Source of the DNA: Gammaproteobacteria bacterium
Lineage (GTDB): Bacteria; Pseudomonadota; Gammaproteobacteria; Burkholderiales; Burkholderiaceae_B
NCBI GenBank assembly: GCA_030832095.1
Contig: JAURJT010000028.1
Location: forward strand, 83,046-147,045
DNA: 64,000 nucleotides
Reading direction: 5' to 3'
Shown here: positions 32,526-41,736 of the stretch, in pieces
Position numbering within the stretch: the first letter of the stretch is position 1
Layout: every line of letters starts with the position of its first letter
Notes under the pieces: model-generated
What the model saw: the letters and a program-made list of their open reading frames with translations, nothing else
What the model was told of the DNA's origin: nothing
Databases searched by the model: none
Made by a program: the position numbers and the translations under genes

Positions 32526-33476
32526 ATGCAGCCCTTGACAACACTGCTTCAACACATCTGGCTGTTAACCTTATTGACGCTAGCGGGTTGCGCTGCCATC
32601 CCGCTCACAAGCGCTGATATCGACTACTTTCAACCCCCCATCGTTGCCACTGTGGCGCCTGAGCGTCCCATCACAAAGTACAGCCTTTATAACAACACCA
32701 TTAAAGTCAACTTGGCGCCGATGCGCCCGATCATCCCAACCTATAACAACAAGGGAAATCTCTTAGCGAGTTGGACTCCGCATCCGCAGGGGGTCGCAAA
32801 CAGACCAACTGTGGTCATTGTTCATGGCGGTCACGGGCTGACACCCGGCGACTTTGCGACGGCTGTTTGGGCGCGCGATCAGTTGGGTGCCAACACACTC
32901 GTTCTCGATAGCTACTGGAGCAGAGGTCAGGATGAAAACTGGGCGACCTACACTCGGCTCGGTGCTAATGCCAGAACCTTAGATGCCATTGCTGCTGGGA
33001 AATGGTTGTTAAACCAAGGGGTTGATCAGAAAAAGTTGTTTTTGATGGGTGGCAGTCAAGGTGGATGGACCGTGCTGCGTACCTTTACAGACGAACCCTT
33101 CATCGCTGAGCAAGCTCGCGGCTTATATCGGGCAGGCTTTAGTTTGTATCCCAACTGCAATAGCAAAGGCTGGCGAGACGATCCAACGCTTGGCCCCTAT
33201 TGGGGACCCGTACTAGTATTTACAGCAGGTAAGGATACTGCAACGCCGCCCGAGCGCTGTCCAACTCGCGTCTTTAAAGACGCAACCGCATGGACACACT
33301 ACCCAAACGCCACGCACGGTTGGGATACCTCAAACCGAGGCGCCCACACCCCCTCTGTTGACGGCGAATGTGGCAAGGCGTTAAACGTTTTCAATCAATT
33401 CGCTGTTTGCCGCTCGGATGCGGCGACCAATGATATGCATGCGGAAATAAAAGCCTTCATTGAGGGGCTAGAGTAG
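32526..33476 (+). CDS. lipoprotein alpha/beta hydrolase (dienelactone hydrolase-like)
   Basis: 316 residues from ATG 32526, chosen because it places the signal peptide at the N-terminus (LWLLTLLTLAGCAA after the opening residues, with lipobox LAGC); longer in-frame starts at 32442 and 32487 add an unlikely tail. The hydrolase core has VVIVHGGHG (oxyanion strand), the nucleophile Ser in LFLMGGSQGG, a likely acid Asp in LVFTAGKD and the His in YPNATHGW. Anchored to a membrane and facing the periplasm, it probably cleaves an ester or similar bond. The substrate is unknown. Confidence 0.85.
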   Translation: MQPLTTLLQHIWLLTLLTLAGCAAIPLTSADIDYFQPPIVATVAPERPITKYSLYNNTIKVNLAPMRPIIPTYNNKGNLLASWTPHPQGVANRPTVVIVHGGHGLTPGDFATAVWARDQLGANTLVLDSYWSRGQDENWATYTRLGANARTLDAIAAGKWLLNQGVDQKKLFLMGGSQGGWTVLRTFTDEPFIAEQARGLYRAGFSLYPNCNSKGWRDDPTLGPYWGPVLVFTAGKDTATPPERCPTRVFKDATAWTHYPNATHGWDTSNRGAHTPSVDGECGKALNVFNQFAVCRSDAATNDMHAEIKAFIEGLE

Positions 33477-33484
33477 CCCGCACA

Positions 33485-33685
33485 CTACTTTGATCTGATG
33501 TACAGCGCGCCGCTATCGCCATACCCATCAATGCCCGCACACTTGTTACCATACGCATCGCAGATCACCACTTTGGTGGGCCGATTTTGCGCATGAGCGT
33601 TGGTGATCGTTTTTTCAGCTGCAATCACTACCAAGGCCAAGGCGATCACGGTTAAAACTGCTTTTGTATAGAAGTCTGATTTCAT
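33485..33685 (-). CDS. small exported protein
   Basis: 66 residues from ATG 33685, which has AAGGA directly upstream; an ATG at 33715 is less well placed. Residues 1-33 are a signal peptide (AVLTVIALALVVIAAEKTI, then ending NAHAQ). The mature part is only about 30 residues with two Cys (VVICDAYGNKCAGIDG), likely a disulfide loop. It is convergent with the lipoprotein hydrolase nine bases away. No function was recognised. Confidence 0.72.
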   Translation of the reverse strand: MKSDFYTKAVLTVIALALVVIAAEKTITNAHAQNRPTKVVICDAYGNKCAGIDGYGDSGALYIRSK

Positions 33686-33809
33686 TTTTTTCCTTAATGC
33701 CAACGCATATCTCACCCTTAAGCGCGAGCTTGCTTCACTGTAGAGTCACGCTTCGGCTATTGCTCTGCCACGCGCTATTTAGGCACGTGAGCAGAATACT
33801 CTTTCACCT

Positions 33810-34811
33810 TTAATCAATTTTTGCGCCCGAGAACTCAACAACCTCTCCCCACTTTACGATTTCGCTTTTCATGTAATCGGTTAACTGCTGAGGTGTTCCA
33901 CCCATGATGGTGTACCCCAGGTTCGTCATTCTTTCGCGAAGGGCCGGCTTGGTCAGTACCGTATTCACTGTTTGATTCACTTTTTTCACAACCTCAGGCG
34001 AGGTGCCCTTGGGTGCTAAAAAGGCAAACCAGGTTGTGGATTCAAGCTCTGGAAACCCTAGCTCTTTTGTGCTGGGAACATCTGGCAAAACGCTGGTGCG
34101 CGAATCAGCCATAATCGCTAAGGCGCGCAAGCGACCATCTTTAACAAGACTAGCAATTGCCATGGTGCCCGGAAACACTGCCTGTAAATCGCCACCAATT
34201 AAATCTTTGTTGACAGCTGCGGGGCTGGTATAGGGCACATGCACCATCTGCACGCCCGTTACCTTTTTATACAGCTCTGCTGCAAGATGCCATGAGCTGC
34301 CACTGCCGGTCGAGCCAAAATTCAGCTTGCCTGGATTTTTCTTTGCATATTCGGTCAAGTCGTTCAATGTCTTAATTGGCAGTTTTGCATCGACTGCGAT
34401 GACATTTGGAATCGAGCCGATCAACACGATTGGTTCGAAATCATTGATCGGATGAAAAGGCTTTGCCTTGTACATGGTGACGGCAGAGATCAAGGTGCCA
34501 GGCCACGAAAATAAAAGGGTATAGCCATCGGGTTCAGCCTTCGCTGCGTGCGAGGCACCAACATTGCCGTTTGCGCCAGGGCGATTCTCAACAATAAACG
34601 TCCCACCTAAGGCACCACCTAATTCTTCGGCCATCAAACGGGCCAAGGGATCAGAACTACCACCAGGCGCCGAAGGCACAATGACTTTCACAGGACGCGC
34701 CGTAGGCCAGGTTTGCGCTAGGCTGATTGAGTGAGCCCCCACCAAGAGTGCCGTCAATAAAACGGTCTTGGCAACATACGATCGTGGTGGCCTGCTTTCT
34801 TTAGTACTCAT
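33810..34811 (-). CDS. Bug/TctC-family periplasmic binding protein 1
   Basis: 333 residues. AAAGGGGA precedes ATG 34811. A signal peptide ends ISLAQTW. Family landmarks are VKVIVPSAPGGSSDPLARLM, FIVENRPGANGNVGASHAA, EPDGYTLLFSW, LNFGSTGSGSSWHLAAELYK and VHVPYTSPAAVNKDLIGGDL. Bug proteins bind carboxylated compounds in the periplasm, sometimes for TctAB permeases, sometimes as sensors. No TctAB genes are here. It lies 167 bases downstream of a methyltransferase gene. Confidence 0.95.
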   Translation of the reverse strand: MSTKESRPPRSYVAKTVLLTALLVGAHSISLAQTWPTARPVKVIVPSAPGGSSDPLARLMAEELGGALGGTFIVENRPGANGNVGASHAAKAEPDGYTLLFSWPGTLISAVTMYKAKPFHPINDFEPIVLIGSIPNVIAVDAKLPIKTLNDLTEYAKKNPGKLNFGSTGSGSSWHLAAELYKKVTGVQMVHVPYTSPAAVNKDLIGGDLQAVFPGTMAIASLVKDGRLRALAIMADSRTSVLPDVPSTKELGFPELESTTWFAFLAPKGTSPEVVKKVNQTVNTVLTKPALRERMTNLGYTIMGGTPQQLTDYMKSEIVKWGEVVEFSGAKID

Positions 34812-34977
34812 GTCGTCCCCTTTGAGCTTGTCTTGTGCAGACTAAGATTTTTTGTTGAATGGTAGTTGCAAAAACATAGTAAATAAAAATTACGCGTCTA
34901 AGCAAATCTGCGTATCAAACACGTTAATGATCAAGCGTTTGTTTTCTGATTACACGTAAACTGTTATCGCGATTGCG

Positions 34978-35586
34978 TCAATATATGGGCTTCAAAAAAA
35001 CAAAGGTGTGATCACCGAAGTCATATTGGCATTTATTGAGCATCTGAACATTCGGGACAAATTCTTCAAATAATTTGTAATTTTTTGAATCACGCACTTT
35101 GAAATTCACAAATTTAGTGCCATCGTTATAGCCCAGCACCAGTAAGCCATTTTCTTTGAGTACCGCATGCGTGCCCAATAACAGCGCTTCGCAATCTTCT
35201 AGCTGATTCATTCCAAAGCCGATCAAGCCGTTGGCAATGATCGCGTCAAAAGAGCGAGGCGCATAGTGTTGCAACAGCTCGCCGGCTGATCCGATCGTAT
35301 GATGACCCCGATTGCCGTAAATCGCTTTTTTAGGCTCTATATCCATTGTCAACAAGTCGGCGTCTAAGCGCTTAGGATAATGCCAGCTACGCTTATCTGT
35401 GCCTAAGAACAGACAACGAGCACGATCAGTCTGTTGTTTAAAGCGCGCGTTGAGTAAAGCGAAAATCTGATTTTCAAGAAACAACCGATTTTCAGACTTC
35501 AACGGAAACTCAACGCCCAGAGTCAATGCGAGATGAGGCGACAACTTAAACAGCAGTAGCTTAAGTTTCGTGGCGAGTCGACTCAT
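34978..35586 (-). CDS. class I SAM-dependent methyltransferase-like protein
   Basis: 202 residues from ATG 35586, with GGAG eight bases upstream; ATG 35592 is only three bases from that site. The Rossmann pattern is visible: ARCLFLGTDKRSW (motif I position, weak glycine content), LLTMDIEPK (acidic end of strand 2), FDAIIANGLIGFGMNQLED and LKENGLLVLGYNDG. The glycine-rich loop is degenerate, so activity is uncertain. It follows the Bug gene at 35608 by 21 bases and is probably co-transcribed. Confidence 0.72.
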   Translation of the reverse strand: MSRLATKLKLLLFKLSPHLALTLGVEFPLKSENRLFLENQIFALLNARFKQQTDRARCLFLGTDKRSWHYPKRLDADLLTMDIEPKKAIYGNRGHHTIGSAGELLQHYAPRSFDAIIANGLIGFGMNQLEDCEALLLGTHAVLKENGLLVLGYNDGTKFVNFKVRDSKNYKLFEEFVPNVQMLNKCQYDFGDHTFVFLKPIY

Positions 35587-35607
35587 TCTCATTACTCCAG
35601 TGTGGCT

Positions 35608-36579
35608 TCAATCCTGCAATGTTATCCCGCTGGCACGAATAAAAGTGGTCCAACGCTCAAACTCTTTTTTGTTGAAGGCGACAAAATCCTCGACCGAACC
35701 ACCCATCATCTTTGCACCGGCACCTTCAAATTTTTCGCGAACGTCAGGCATCTTCAGGATGGCATTAAACTCGGCGTTCATTTTATTGATGATGGCCGGA
35801 GGGGTTTTTGCCGGCGCCCAGATTCCATACCAAGCTGCGACATCAAACCCGGGGTAGCCACTTTCGGCGACCGTAGGAACGTCGGGCAGCGTCGGAATGC
35901 GATACGAGCTACTCACGGCCAAGGGGCGCAGCGTGCCAGCTTTGATGTGTGGGGTTGAGGTTGCGACACCATCAAAACCAAACGTGACTTCACCTGCAAA
36001 GATTGCAGTCATTGCTGGGGCTCCGCCTTTGTACATGACTTCAATCACATCAATCTTGCTCATCAGCTTTAAAACATTAAAACTTAAACTCGGCGAGGCA
36101 CCAATCCCTGTACTGGCGTGGCTCAGTTCACCTGGTTTCGCTTTTGCCGCTGCAATCAACTCTGCCATGGTCTTATACGGAGACTTTGACGATACGATAA
36201 GGACGTTGGGCACTTCAGCGACGGTGGTAATCGCCGAAAAATCATTGAGTGGGTGGTAAGAAGGATTCTTAGCCAACGCATGATTCACAGCGTGAGTACC
36301 AAAGGTGCCTAGGATAAAAGTGTAGCCATCCGGAGCACTTCTTGCGACAGCTAACGCTGCGATCGTGCCACCCGCACCAGCTCTGTTCTCAACGACGACC
36401 GATTGGCCCACGCGTTCAGATAATTTAACGGCCAAGGTACGCGCCAACACATCAGTCGTCCCCCCCGCCGGAAACGGCACCACGAGCTTGATCGGTTGAT
36501 CAGGATAGGCGGCTTGAGCCACCTCAAGCGAAGACATTAGCGTTAGGCTAATGAGTATTTTTTTTGTCAGGTCTTTCAT
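35608..36579 (-). CDS. Bug/TctC-family periplasmic binding protein 2
   Basis: 323 residues from ATG 36579 (GGGAG six bases upstream, preferred over ATG 36591). A signal peptide ends VAQAAYP. Landmarks are IKLVVPFPAGGTTDVLARTL, VVVENRAGAGGTIAALAVA, APDGYTFILGTFGTHAVN, LSHASTGIGASPSLSFNVL and GGAPAMTAIFAGEVTFGFDG. It is followed by the methyltransferase-like gene. Two 12-base direct repeats 116-149 bases upstream of the start may be its operator. Confidence 0.95.
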   Translation of the reverse strand: MKDLTKKILISLTLMSSLEVAQAAYPDQPIKLVVPFPAGGTTDVLARTLAVKLSERVGQSVVVENRAGAGGTIAALAVARSAPDGYTFILGTFGTHAVNHALAKNPSYHPLNDFSAITTVAEVPNVLIVSSKSPYKTMAELIAAAKAKPGELSHASTGIGASPSLSFNVLKLMSKIDVIEVMYKGGAPAMTAIFAGEVTFGFDGVATSTPHIKAGTLRPLAVSSSYRIPTLPDVPTVAESGYPGFDVAAWYGIWAPAKTPPAIINKMNAEFNAILKMPDVREKFEGAGAKMMGGSVEDFVAFNKKEFERWTTFIRASGITLQD

Positions 36580-36694
36580 TTTGTCTCCCATTTTTTGAAT
36601 AGTTTTTTATTTGAACTATGCACCGTCAAAATAATTCTTGCGGGCACCAAAGTAGCTTTGCTCATTGCAAAGTAAATTTCTATGCCCAACATCC

Positions 36695-36728
36695 TAAATC
36701 TTTGCTATCGACACCGTAAATCTTTGCT
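36695..36728. repeat. 12-bp direct repeats spaced two helical turns apart
   Basis: TAAATCTTTGCT occurs at 36695-36706 and 36717-36728, 22 bases start to start, with a related inverted piece TTGCTCATTGCAAAGTAAAT at about 36658-36676. It lies between the flavoprotein stop (36771) and the Bug start (36579), both on the minus strand. The same-face spacing suggests a transcription-factor site for the Bug-methyltransferase unit. Confidence 0.5.
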
Positions 36729-36770
36729 CATCACTGTGGGCAAGTTATTCTGATAATTGGCGCCCAACGA

Positions 36771-38618
36771 TTACTCTGGTATCAAGAATTCTGTCACCAG
36801 TTTGATGAGTTCGACCACACCCAAGACGACGACAAGTACCACTACACCCACACCAAGCGCTAAGGGCACACTTACCCATCCAAGCGAGCTTGATGTTAGC
36901 GCGTAGAGCGCCAGCGCCACTACTAGGGATAAACCTATGGCGATCGCCTTGCCAAATCGAATCGTGGCACGCAGGACTGGGAACCGTGCAAGGCCGTAAA
37001 CGACTACTGCGGGGCCTTTGTCAAAAGGGCTCATCGCTGGGCTCACACCCGAGGGATTGCCTTTGGTGGGGTCCGCACCCGCGTTTGTGTTTGTGCCATG
37101 TTCTGCGCCACCGGCCGCACTTGCATCACTGATCGCACTCTTCGTGCCTGTTGGCGCGCTGGCAGGAACGGCATTGCGCTGCGGCTGCTCAAGCAACACT
37201 TGTTTGCCCTCAAGACTCGCAATGCGCTCGGCAGCCAGTAATCCGAAGCTTCCTGACTTGATGAGCCCGCCAATGTAAGCAGAGTCTTTACCGCCCTCTA
37301 ACCCGCCGGTCGTCGCGCCTGCCGCGAATAATCCGGGGATCGGCTTGGCGTTTGCATCGAGCACCTGCGCGTGCCCATCGATATCGATCCCGACCATCGT
37401 GTAAGTAATGCCAGGACAAATCGGGATCGCCATCAGTGGCGCACGCTCAATTGGCAGCGGCGTGACCATGTTTGAACGCGGGGTCAAAAGTGCTTGCAAA
37501 CTTCCGTCAGCTAACGCATGGTTGTATTGGGTCAAGGTCTCAACAAAGGCCTCAAGCGGCACACCCATTTGCGTCGCCAAATCGGCCGCTGTCTCAGCAC
37601 GCAAAATTGTGCCACCCGCGCGCTCGAGCAACGGGTTTGCCGGTATGCGTGCTGAAGTGCCCGGCCCATCCCAAATTGTTTGATCGAAGATCGCAAACAT
37701 CTTCTCAGTCGTTGCACGGGCGGCCAACTCGTTGGCGAGGTGTACGCCCGAGCGCCCTTCATCTACAAAACGTTTACCGGTGGCATCGATGACGATACCT
37801 GCCGTAGCCAGGGCATCCACTTCGGGGTACGGCCACACCTGATCATTATGTTTGGCATCGCTACACAACACGTGGCCGTAAAAGCGATTGCCCTCGGTTA
37901 ACGTCGCCCCTGCTGCCAACGCCATCGTTAAACCATCGCCGCGACCGGTTCGAGCGCCGCGTTGGAACACAGAATCAAACGAGGCACCGATATGCTTTTC
38001 GAACAATGTGCGGTTGGCCTGAAACCCGCCATCTGCCAGTACACAATAAGGTGCTCGCCAGATTTTGTCTTCGCCCTGACACACGCCGCGCACGCCTACG
38101 CAACGGCCTTGCTCGAGCAGTAGTTCAGAGGCGCGTGCACCCAATTGAAGCGTACCGCCACGTTCAACTAGCTCAAGCGCGAGCCGACGCAAAATCAAAT
38201 CTGGGCCGCGTTCTTTCCAGTCGATCCCCGCCCTCAAGGCACGAGGCGGCGCCATGCACCAGCGATACCCTTCTTGCGGATTGAAGCGCATGAACTTTGC
38301 GCCCTTGCTCTGCAACCACGCGATCAGTCTCGCGCCGTGTTGGGCTAACGCGCTGGCAAGCTCAGGCTTAGCCTCACCACCAGTCACGCGTGCAATATGC
38401 TGTTCTAAATCCAGAACCTCTCGAAAGGGATCGCGAAAACCGATATGCAGAATGCCACCCGATTGACGCGAATTGTTCGGGTAATCCACGCCCTCACCTT
38501 GTTCGAGTACGAGCGGTCGCAATCCAAGCTCAGCCGCACGCACGGCGGCAGTGAGCCCAGCGATGCCGCCGCCGATCACAATCAAATCGTATGTTGGATT
38601 ACGCTCTGTCACAGTCAA
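36771..38618 (-). CDS. FAD-dependent tricarballylate/fumarate-type dehydrogenase with C-terminal membrane segment
   Basis: 615 residues. The start is probably TTG 38618 (GTG 38612 is also possible). Residues 9-40 are the dinucleotide-binding fold (LIVIGGGIAGLTAAVRAAE) and residues 50-60 the NNSRQSGG flavin loop. The C-terminal FAD part reads PGITYTMVGIDIDGHAQVLD, then PGLFAAGATTGGLEGGKDSA. This is the succinate dehydrogenase/fumarate reductase flavoprotein superfamily, closest in style to tricarballylate dehydrogenase (TcuA). After a Gly/Ala/Thr-rich linker (about 475-525) come two strongly hydrophobic helices (about 560-610), which ordinary members lack. It lies 52 bases after a Bug gene, suggesting the binding protein delivers a related acid. 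Confidence 0.85.
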   Translation of the reverse strand: MTVTERNPTYDLIVIGGGIAGLTAAVRAAELGLRPLVLEQGEGVDYPNNSRQSGGILHIGFRDPFREVLDLEQHIARVTGGEAKPELASALAQHGARLIAWLQSKGAKFMRFNPQEGYRWCMAPPRALRAGIDWKERGPDLILRRLALELVERGGTLQLGARASELLLEQGRCVGVRGVCQGEDKIWRAPYCVLADGGFQANRTLFEKHIGASFDSVFQRGARTGRGDGLTMALAAGATLTEGNRFYGHVLCSDAKHNDQVWPYPEVDALATAGIVIDATGKRFVDEGRSGVHLANELAARATTEKMFAIFDQTIWDGPGTSARIPANPLLERAGGTILRAETAADLATQMGVPLEAFVETLTQYNHALADGSLQALLTPRSNMVTPLPIERAPLMAIPICPGITYTMVGIDIDGHAQVLDANAKPIPGLFAAGATTGGLEGGKDSAYIGGLIKSGSFGLLAAERIASLEGKQVLLEQPQRNAVPASAPTGTKSAISDASAAGGAEHGTNTNAGADPTKGNPSGVSPAMSPFDKGPAVVVYGLARFPVLRATIRFGKAIAIGLSLVVALALYALTSSSLGWVSVPLALGVGVVVLVVVLGVVELIKLVTEFLIPE

Positions 38619-38670
38619 TTTTTTTTCTCTAATACTTTTAAACTAGTCGTCAGTGATACGACTCTTGCCT

Positions 38671-39678
38671 TTACTTACCAAGAGAAATCGGCACGATCTT
38701 TGCGGCGATGGCAGCAGCCTGCCACAGCTTTAATTCTTCATCAAAGAATATGTCCATCTCTTTGGATGTGCCGCCCATTGGATCAATCGCTTGTTGGTTA
38801 AACTTTTGAATCACTTCAGCAGAGCGCAAGATTACGTTGATCTCTTTATTCAACAAATTCACAATCGCATCTGAGGTACCGGCAGGCGCAGAGAGCCCCA
38901 TCCAATAACCCGTCGCAATCGGTGGCAAGCCGGCCTCAGCCAGGGTTTGCACGTCAGGCAAATAAATCGATCGTTTGGCCGAGGTCACGAATAAGGGTTT
39001 CAGATCACCACGCTTGATGAATTCACGCTGCGCTGAAATCGTGCCAAAGTAACCCATCAGGTTGCCGCCCAACACATCCGTCACGGCTGCCATCGCGCCC
39101 TTGTAGGGGATGTGGTTGACCTGAACCTGTGTGCGGTCAGCAATGAGTTCCATCAATAGGTTGTGAATCGTGCCAATACCCGACGAACCGTAGGTAAACT
39201 GACCCGGATTTTTTTTCGCATAGGCAATCATGTCTTGAGCATTGTTAATGCCCATCTTGGGTGTGACAGCAAATACGTTATCCGCGACGCCTAGCAAAAC
39301 GATATTTCTCATATCCTTTTTAAAGTCGAACGGCAAGTTCGTATAGACAAAGGGGTTGATGGCCGTGGTGATCGTTGTGAGATACAACGTGTAGCCATCG
39401 GGCGCCGACTTTGCGACCGCGTTGGTGCCAATAATCGTATTCGCCCCCGCCCTGTTCTCAATGACAACGGGCACCTTCACCCGCTCGCTGAGGCCACGCC
39501 CAACTTCACGTGCCAGAAAGTCAGTGGAGGCGCCTGGTGGAACACCCAAGACGATCTTGATGGGTTTGTTGGGATAGATCTCTTGCGCCTGTGCCGCGCC
39601 GCAGTATAAAAGGGTGTTACAGAGTAGCGCTGCAACCGCAAAGCTTGGCGTGACTGCGATGATGATTTTTTTAAACAT
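38671..39678 (-). CDS. Bug/TctC-family periplasmic binding protein 3
   Basis: 335 residues, with AGGAG ten bases before ATG 39678. A signal peptide ends AAQAQEIYP. Landmarks are IKIVLGVPPGASTDFLAREV, VVIENRAGANTIIGTNAVA, APDGYTLYLTT, FTYGSSGIGTIHNLLMELI and IPYKGAMAAVTDVLGGNLMG. It is upstream of and in line with the flavoprotein dehydrogenase, and divergent from the hydrolase at 39895. That layout suggests a carboxylate uptake and oxidation unit. Confidence 0.95.
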   Translation of the reverse strand: MFKKIIIAVTPSFAVAALLCNTLLYCGAAQAQEIYPNKPIKIVLGVPPGASTDFLAREVGRGLSERVKVPVVIENRAGANTIIGTNAVAKSAPDGYTLYLTTITTAINPFVYTNLPFDFKKDMRNIVLLGVADNVFAVTPKMGINNAQDMIAYAKKNPGQFTYGSSGIGTIHNLLMELIADRTQVQVNHIPYKGAMAAVTDVLGGNLMGYFGTISAQREFIKRGDLKPLFVTSAKRSIYLPDVQTLAEAGLPPIATGYWMGLSAPAGTSDAIVNLLNKEINVILRSAEVIQKFNQQAIDPMGGTSKEMDIFFDEELKLWQAAAIAAKIVPISLGK

Positions 39679-39894
39679 ATTTATAAGCTCCTATTTGTTG
39701 TAATGACTGCAGCAACTTATCTTGTCGCCTCAGTTTTTTGACCGTCGCAATCTGTCTTCGTAGCATTCGGCAATCTCAACATTTTTTTATTTTTGTTTTG
39801 CGCCGCACTATGTCAAAATGTTGCAAACACTTTACCCTGAACAACAGGGCGTTGCCAGCCCACTATAACAACAACTCAACCGAGAGACCTCATC

Positions 39895-40644
39895 ATGCCG
39901 TTTTACGAAAAAGGTAGTACCAAAATCCATTACCGAGAAGTCGGCTCAGGCTTTCCAATGTTGATTTTGCCCGGCGGCGGTCTCAACGCCACCACCGCCT
40001 TTTGCACAACGACCTCCCCATTTGACCCGATGGAAGAGTTTCGTGGCAGCTATCGCTGCATCATCGCAGACTCGCGTCACGCCAATCGCGGCTATTCGTC
40101 AGGCCCGCTTGAAGTGGATCGCCCTTGGGATGCCTATACCGATGATCAACTCGGCTTGATGGATCACCTGGGCATCGATAAATTCTTGGTGATGGGCTTT
40201 TGTATCGGCGGGCCGTACATCTGGAATCTGCTCAAGCGCGCTCCTGGACGTGTTGTGGCGGCCATTCATGCGCAGCCCAGCGCCTATCGGCCAGAAATGC
40301 CCGAGCTGTTTCGTGGCGGTAACATGAAAGACTGGGCACCTACGCTTTGCTTGCAGCGCCCTGAGGTCACCATGGAGATGGCGCATGCATTTTTAACCAA
40401 CATGTACACCAATCGAAGCGACTTTGTGTTTACGGTTGATCGCGATTTTGTACGCCAGTGCAAGACGCCAACCTTGGTGTTGCCGGATGACAGCGTGCAC
40501 CATCCTTACGTGGTGGCCAAAGAGGTTGCTGACCTGTGCCCAGGCGCAGAAATCAGCATTTTCCCTTGGAAGCAACCCACAAGTTTGGTGCCGCAAGCGG
40601 TCGCGCATATCCGTGAGTTTCTGGCTAAGCACGCACCGAAGTAG
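39895..40644 (+). CDS. alpha/beta hydrolase with Cys in the nucleophile position
   Basis: 249 residues. The N-terminus MPFYEKGSTKIHYREVGSG and LILPGGGLN are the usual first strands and oxyanion turn. The nucleophile elbow reads VMGFCIGGPY, so Cys replaces the usual Ser, as in dienelactone hydrolases (GYCLGG-type). A likely acid Asp is in TPTLVLPDDSVHHPY. The C-terminal His is probably in VAHIREFLAKH or the His-His before Pro. No signal peptide. It is divergent from the Bug-flavoprotein unit and is followed by a strong terminator. Confidence 0.85.
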   Translation: MPFYEKGSTKIHYREVGSGFPMLILPGGGLNATTAFCTTTSPFDPMEEFRGSYRCIIADSRHANRGYSSGPLEVDRPWDAYTDDQLGLMDHLGIDKFLVMGFCIGGPYIWNLLKRAPGRVVAAIHAQPSAYRPEMPELFRGGNMKDWAPTLCLQRPEVTMEMAHAFLTNMYTNRSDFVFTVDRDFVRQCKTPTLVLPDDSVHHPYVVAKEVADLCPGAEISIFPWKQPTSLVPQAVAHIREFLAKHAPK

Positions 40645-40656
40645 GCGAAACACGGC

Positions 40657-40697
40657 AACTCAAGGCTGTCGGCATATCTGATGCGACGCCTTGAGTT
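40657..40697. terminator. bidirectional terminator, hydrolase / ABC operon
   Basis: AACTCAAGGC (40657-40666) pairs with GCCTTGAGTT (40688-40697). Inner GTCGGCAT and ATGC/GAC extend the stem with small bulges. It lies between convergent stops at 40644 and 40723, with a short T-run on the right side. Confidence 0.8.
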
Positions 40698-40722
40698 AGC
40701 TTAAAACGAAAGCCTTTGTGGA

Positions 40723-41736
40723 CTAAACCGCCAGCAAGTGGCAACTCACCATACGCCCTGAAGCCAGCAAAGTTTGTGCTGGAGCTTCAGTTTTGCAACG
40801 CTCAAGCGCGACTGGGCAGCGTGTGTGAAAATGACAACCGCTTGGCCGTTTGATGGGGCTGGGCACATCGCCCTGCAACACCGTACGCTGTGTTTTTTTC
40901 TGTGGATCCGGCACCGGCACCGCAGACAACAACGCCTTGGTGTACGGATGCATCGGATCAGCAAACAATTCGCGACGCTCTGCCAACTCAACGATCTTGC
41001 CAAGATACATCACCGCCACCCGGTGGGTCATGTGCTCGACAATGGCCAAGTCATGGCTAATGAAGAGCAGCGCCAAGCCAAGTTCTTTCTGCAGATCTTG
41101 CAACAGATTCACAATCTGTGCCTTGACCGAAACGTCGAGCGCTGACACGGCCTCGTCGCAAATAATTAAGTCTGGATCAGCGGCTAAGGCGCGCGCAATA
41201 CAAATACGCTGACGTTGTCCGCCAGAAAATTCGTGTGGCCAGCGGCCTCCGGCGTCTTTACCTAGGCGAACTTTTTCTAACAACTGCGCCACTCGTGAAT
41301 CAATCTCTGCATCAGACTGCGCCAGACCAAAATTACGAATGGGTTCGGCGATAATGTCTTTCACCCGCATCCTTGGGTTCAGGCTTGAAAACGGATCTTG
41401 AAAAATCACCTGAATGCGTTTGCGCAACGGCCGTAACGTCGAGGCGCTGAGCGAGTCGATACGTACGCCATCTAACCAGACCTCACCTGCCGTCAAATCA
41501 AACAGGCGCAAAATTGAGCGACCCACCGTTGACTTACCACAGCCCGACTCACCTACCAACGCTAGCGTTTCACCCTTGCGAATTGAAAACGAAACATCGT
41601 CAACGGCATGCACGTGCCCCGTCACCTTGCTAAACAATCCCGTCTTGATCGGGAAAAACTTTTTCAGGTGGCGAACCTCGAGCAGCACGGGGTTTTCATT
41701 CTTAAACATCGCGTCACGATCAGTTAGGTTATTCAT
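40723..41736 (-). CDS. ABC transporter ATPase, OppF/DppF type
   Basis: 337 residues from ATG 41736, whose codons overlap the preceding stop by eight bases (ATGAATAA); a later ATG at 41709 is possible. It has Walker A GESGCGKST, Q-loop VIFQDPFSSLNP, signature EFSGGQRQR, Walker B LIICDEAVSALD, and the C-terminal oligopeptide-ABC Cys cluster (CHFHTRCPVALERC) that in OppD/F proteins binds an iron-sulfur cluster. It powers the permease pair at 42735 and 43625 together with the ATPase at 41729. Confidence 0.95.
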   Translation of the reverse strand: MNNLTDRDAMFKNENPVLLEVRHLKKFFPIKTGLFSKVTGHVHAVDDVSFSIRKGETLALVGESGCGKSTVGRSILRLFDLTAGEVWLDGVRIDSLSASTLRPLRKRIQVIFQDPFSSLNPRMRVKDIIAEPIRNFGLAQSDAEIDSRVAQLLEKVRLGKDAGGRWPHEFSGGQRQRICIARALAADPDLIICDEAVSALDVSVKAQIVNLLQDLQKELGLALLFISHDLAIVEHMTHRVAVMYLGKIVELAERRELFADPMHPYTKALLSAVPVPDPQKKTQRTVLQGDVPSPIKRPSGCHFHTRCPVALERCKTEAPAQTLLASGRMVSCHLLAV

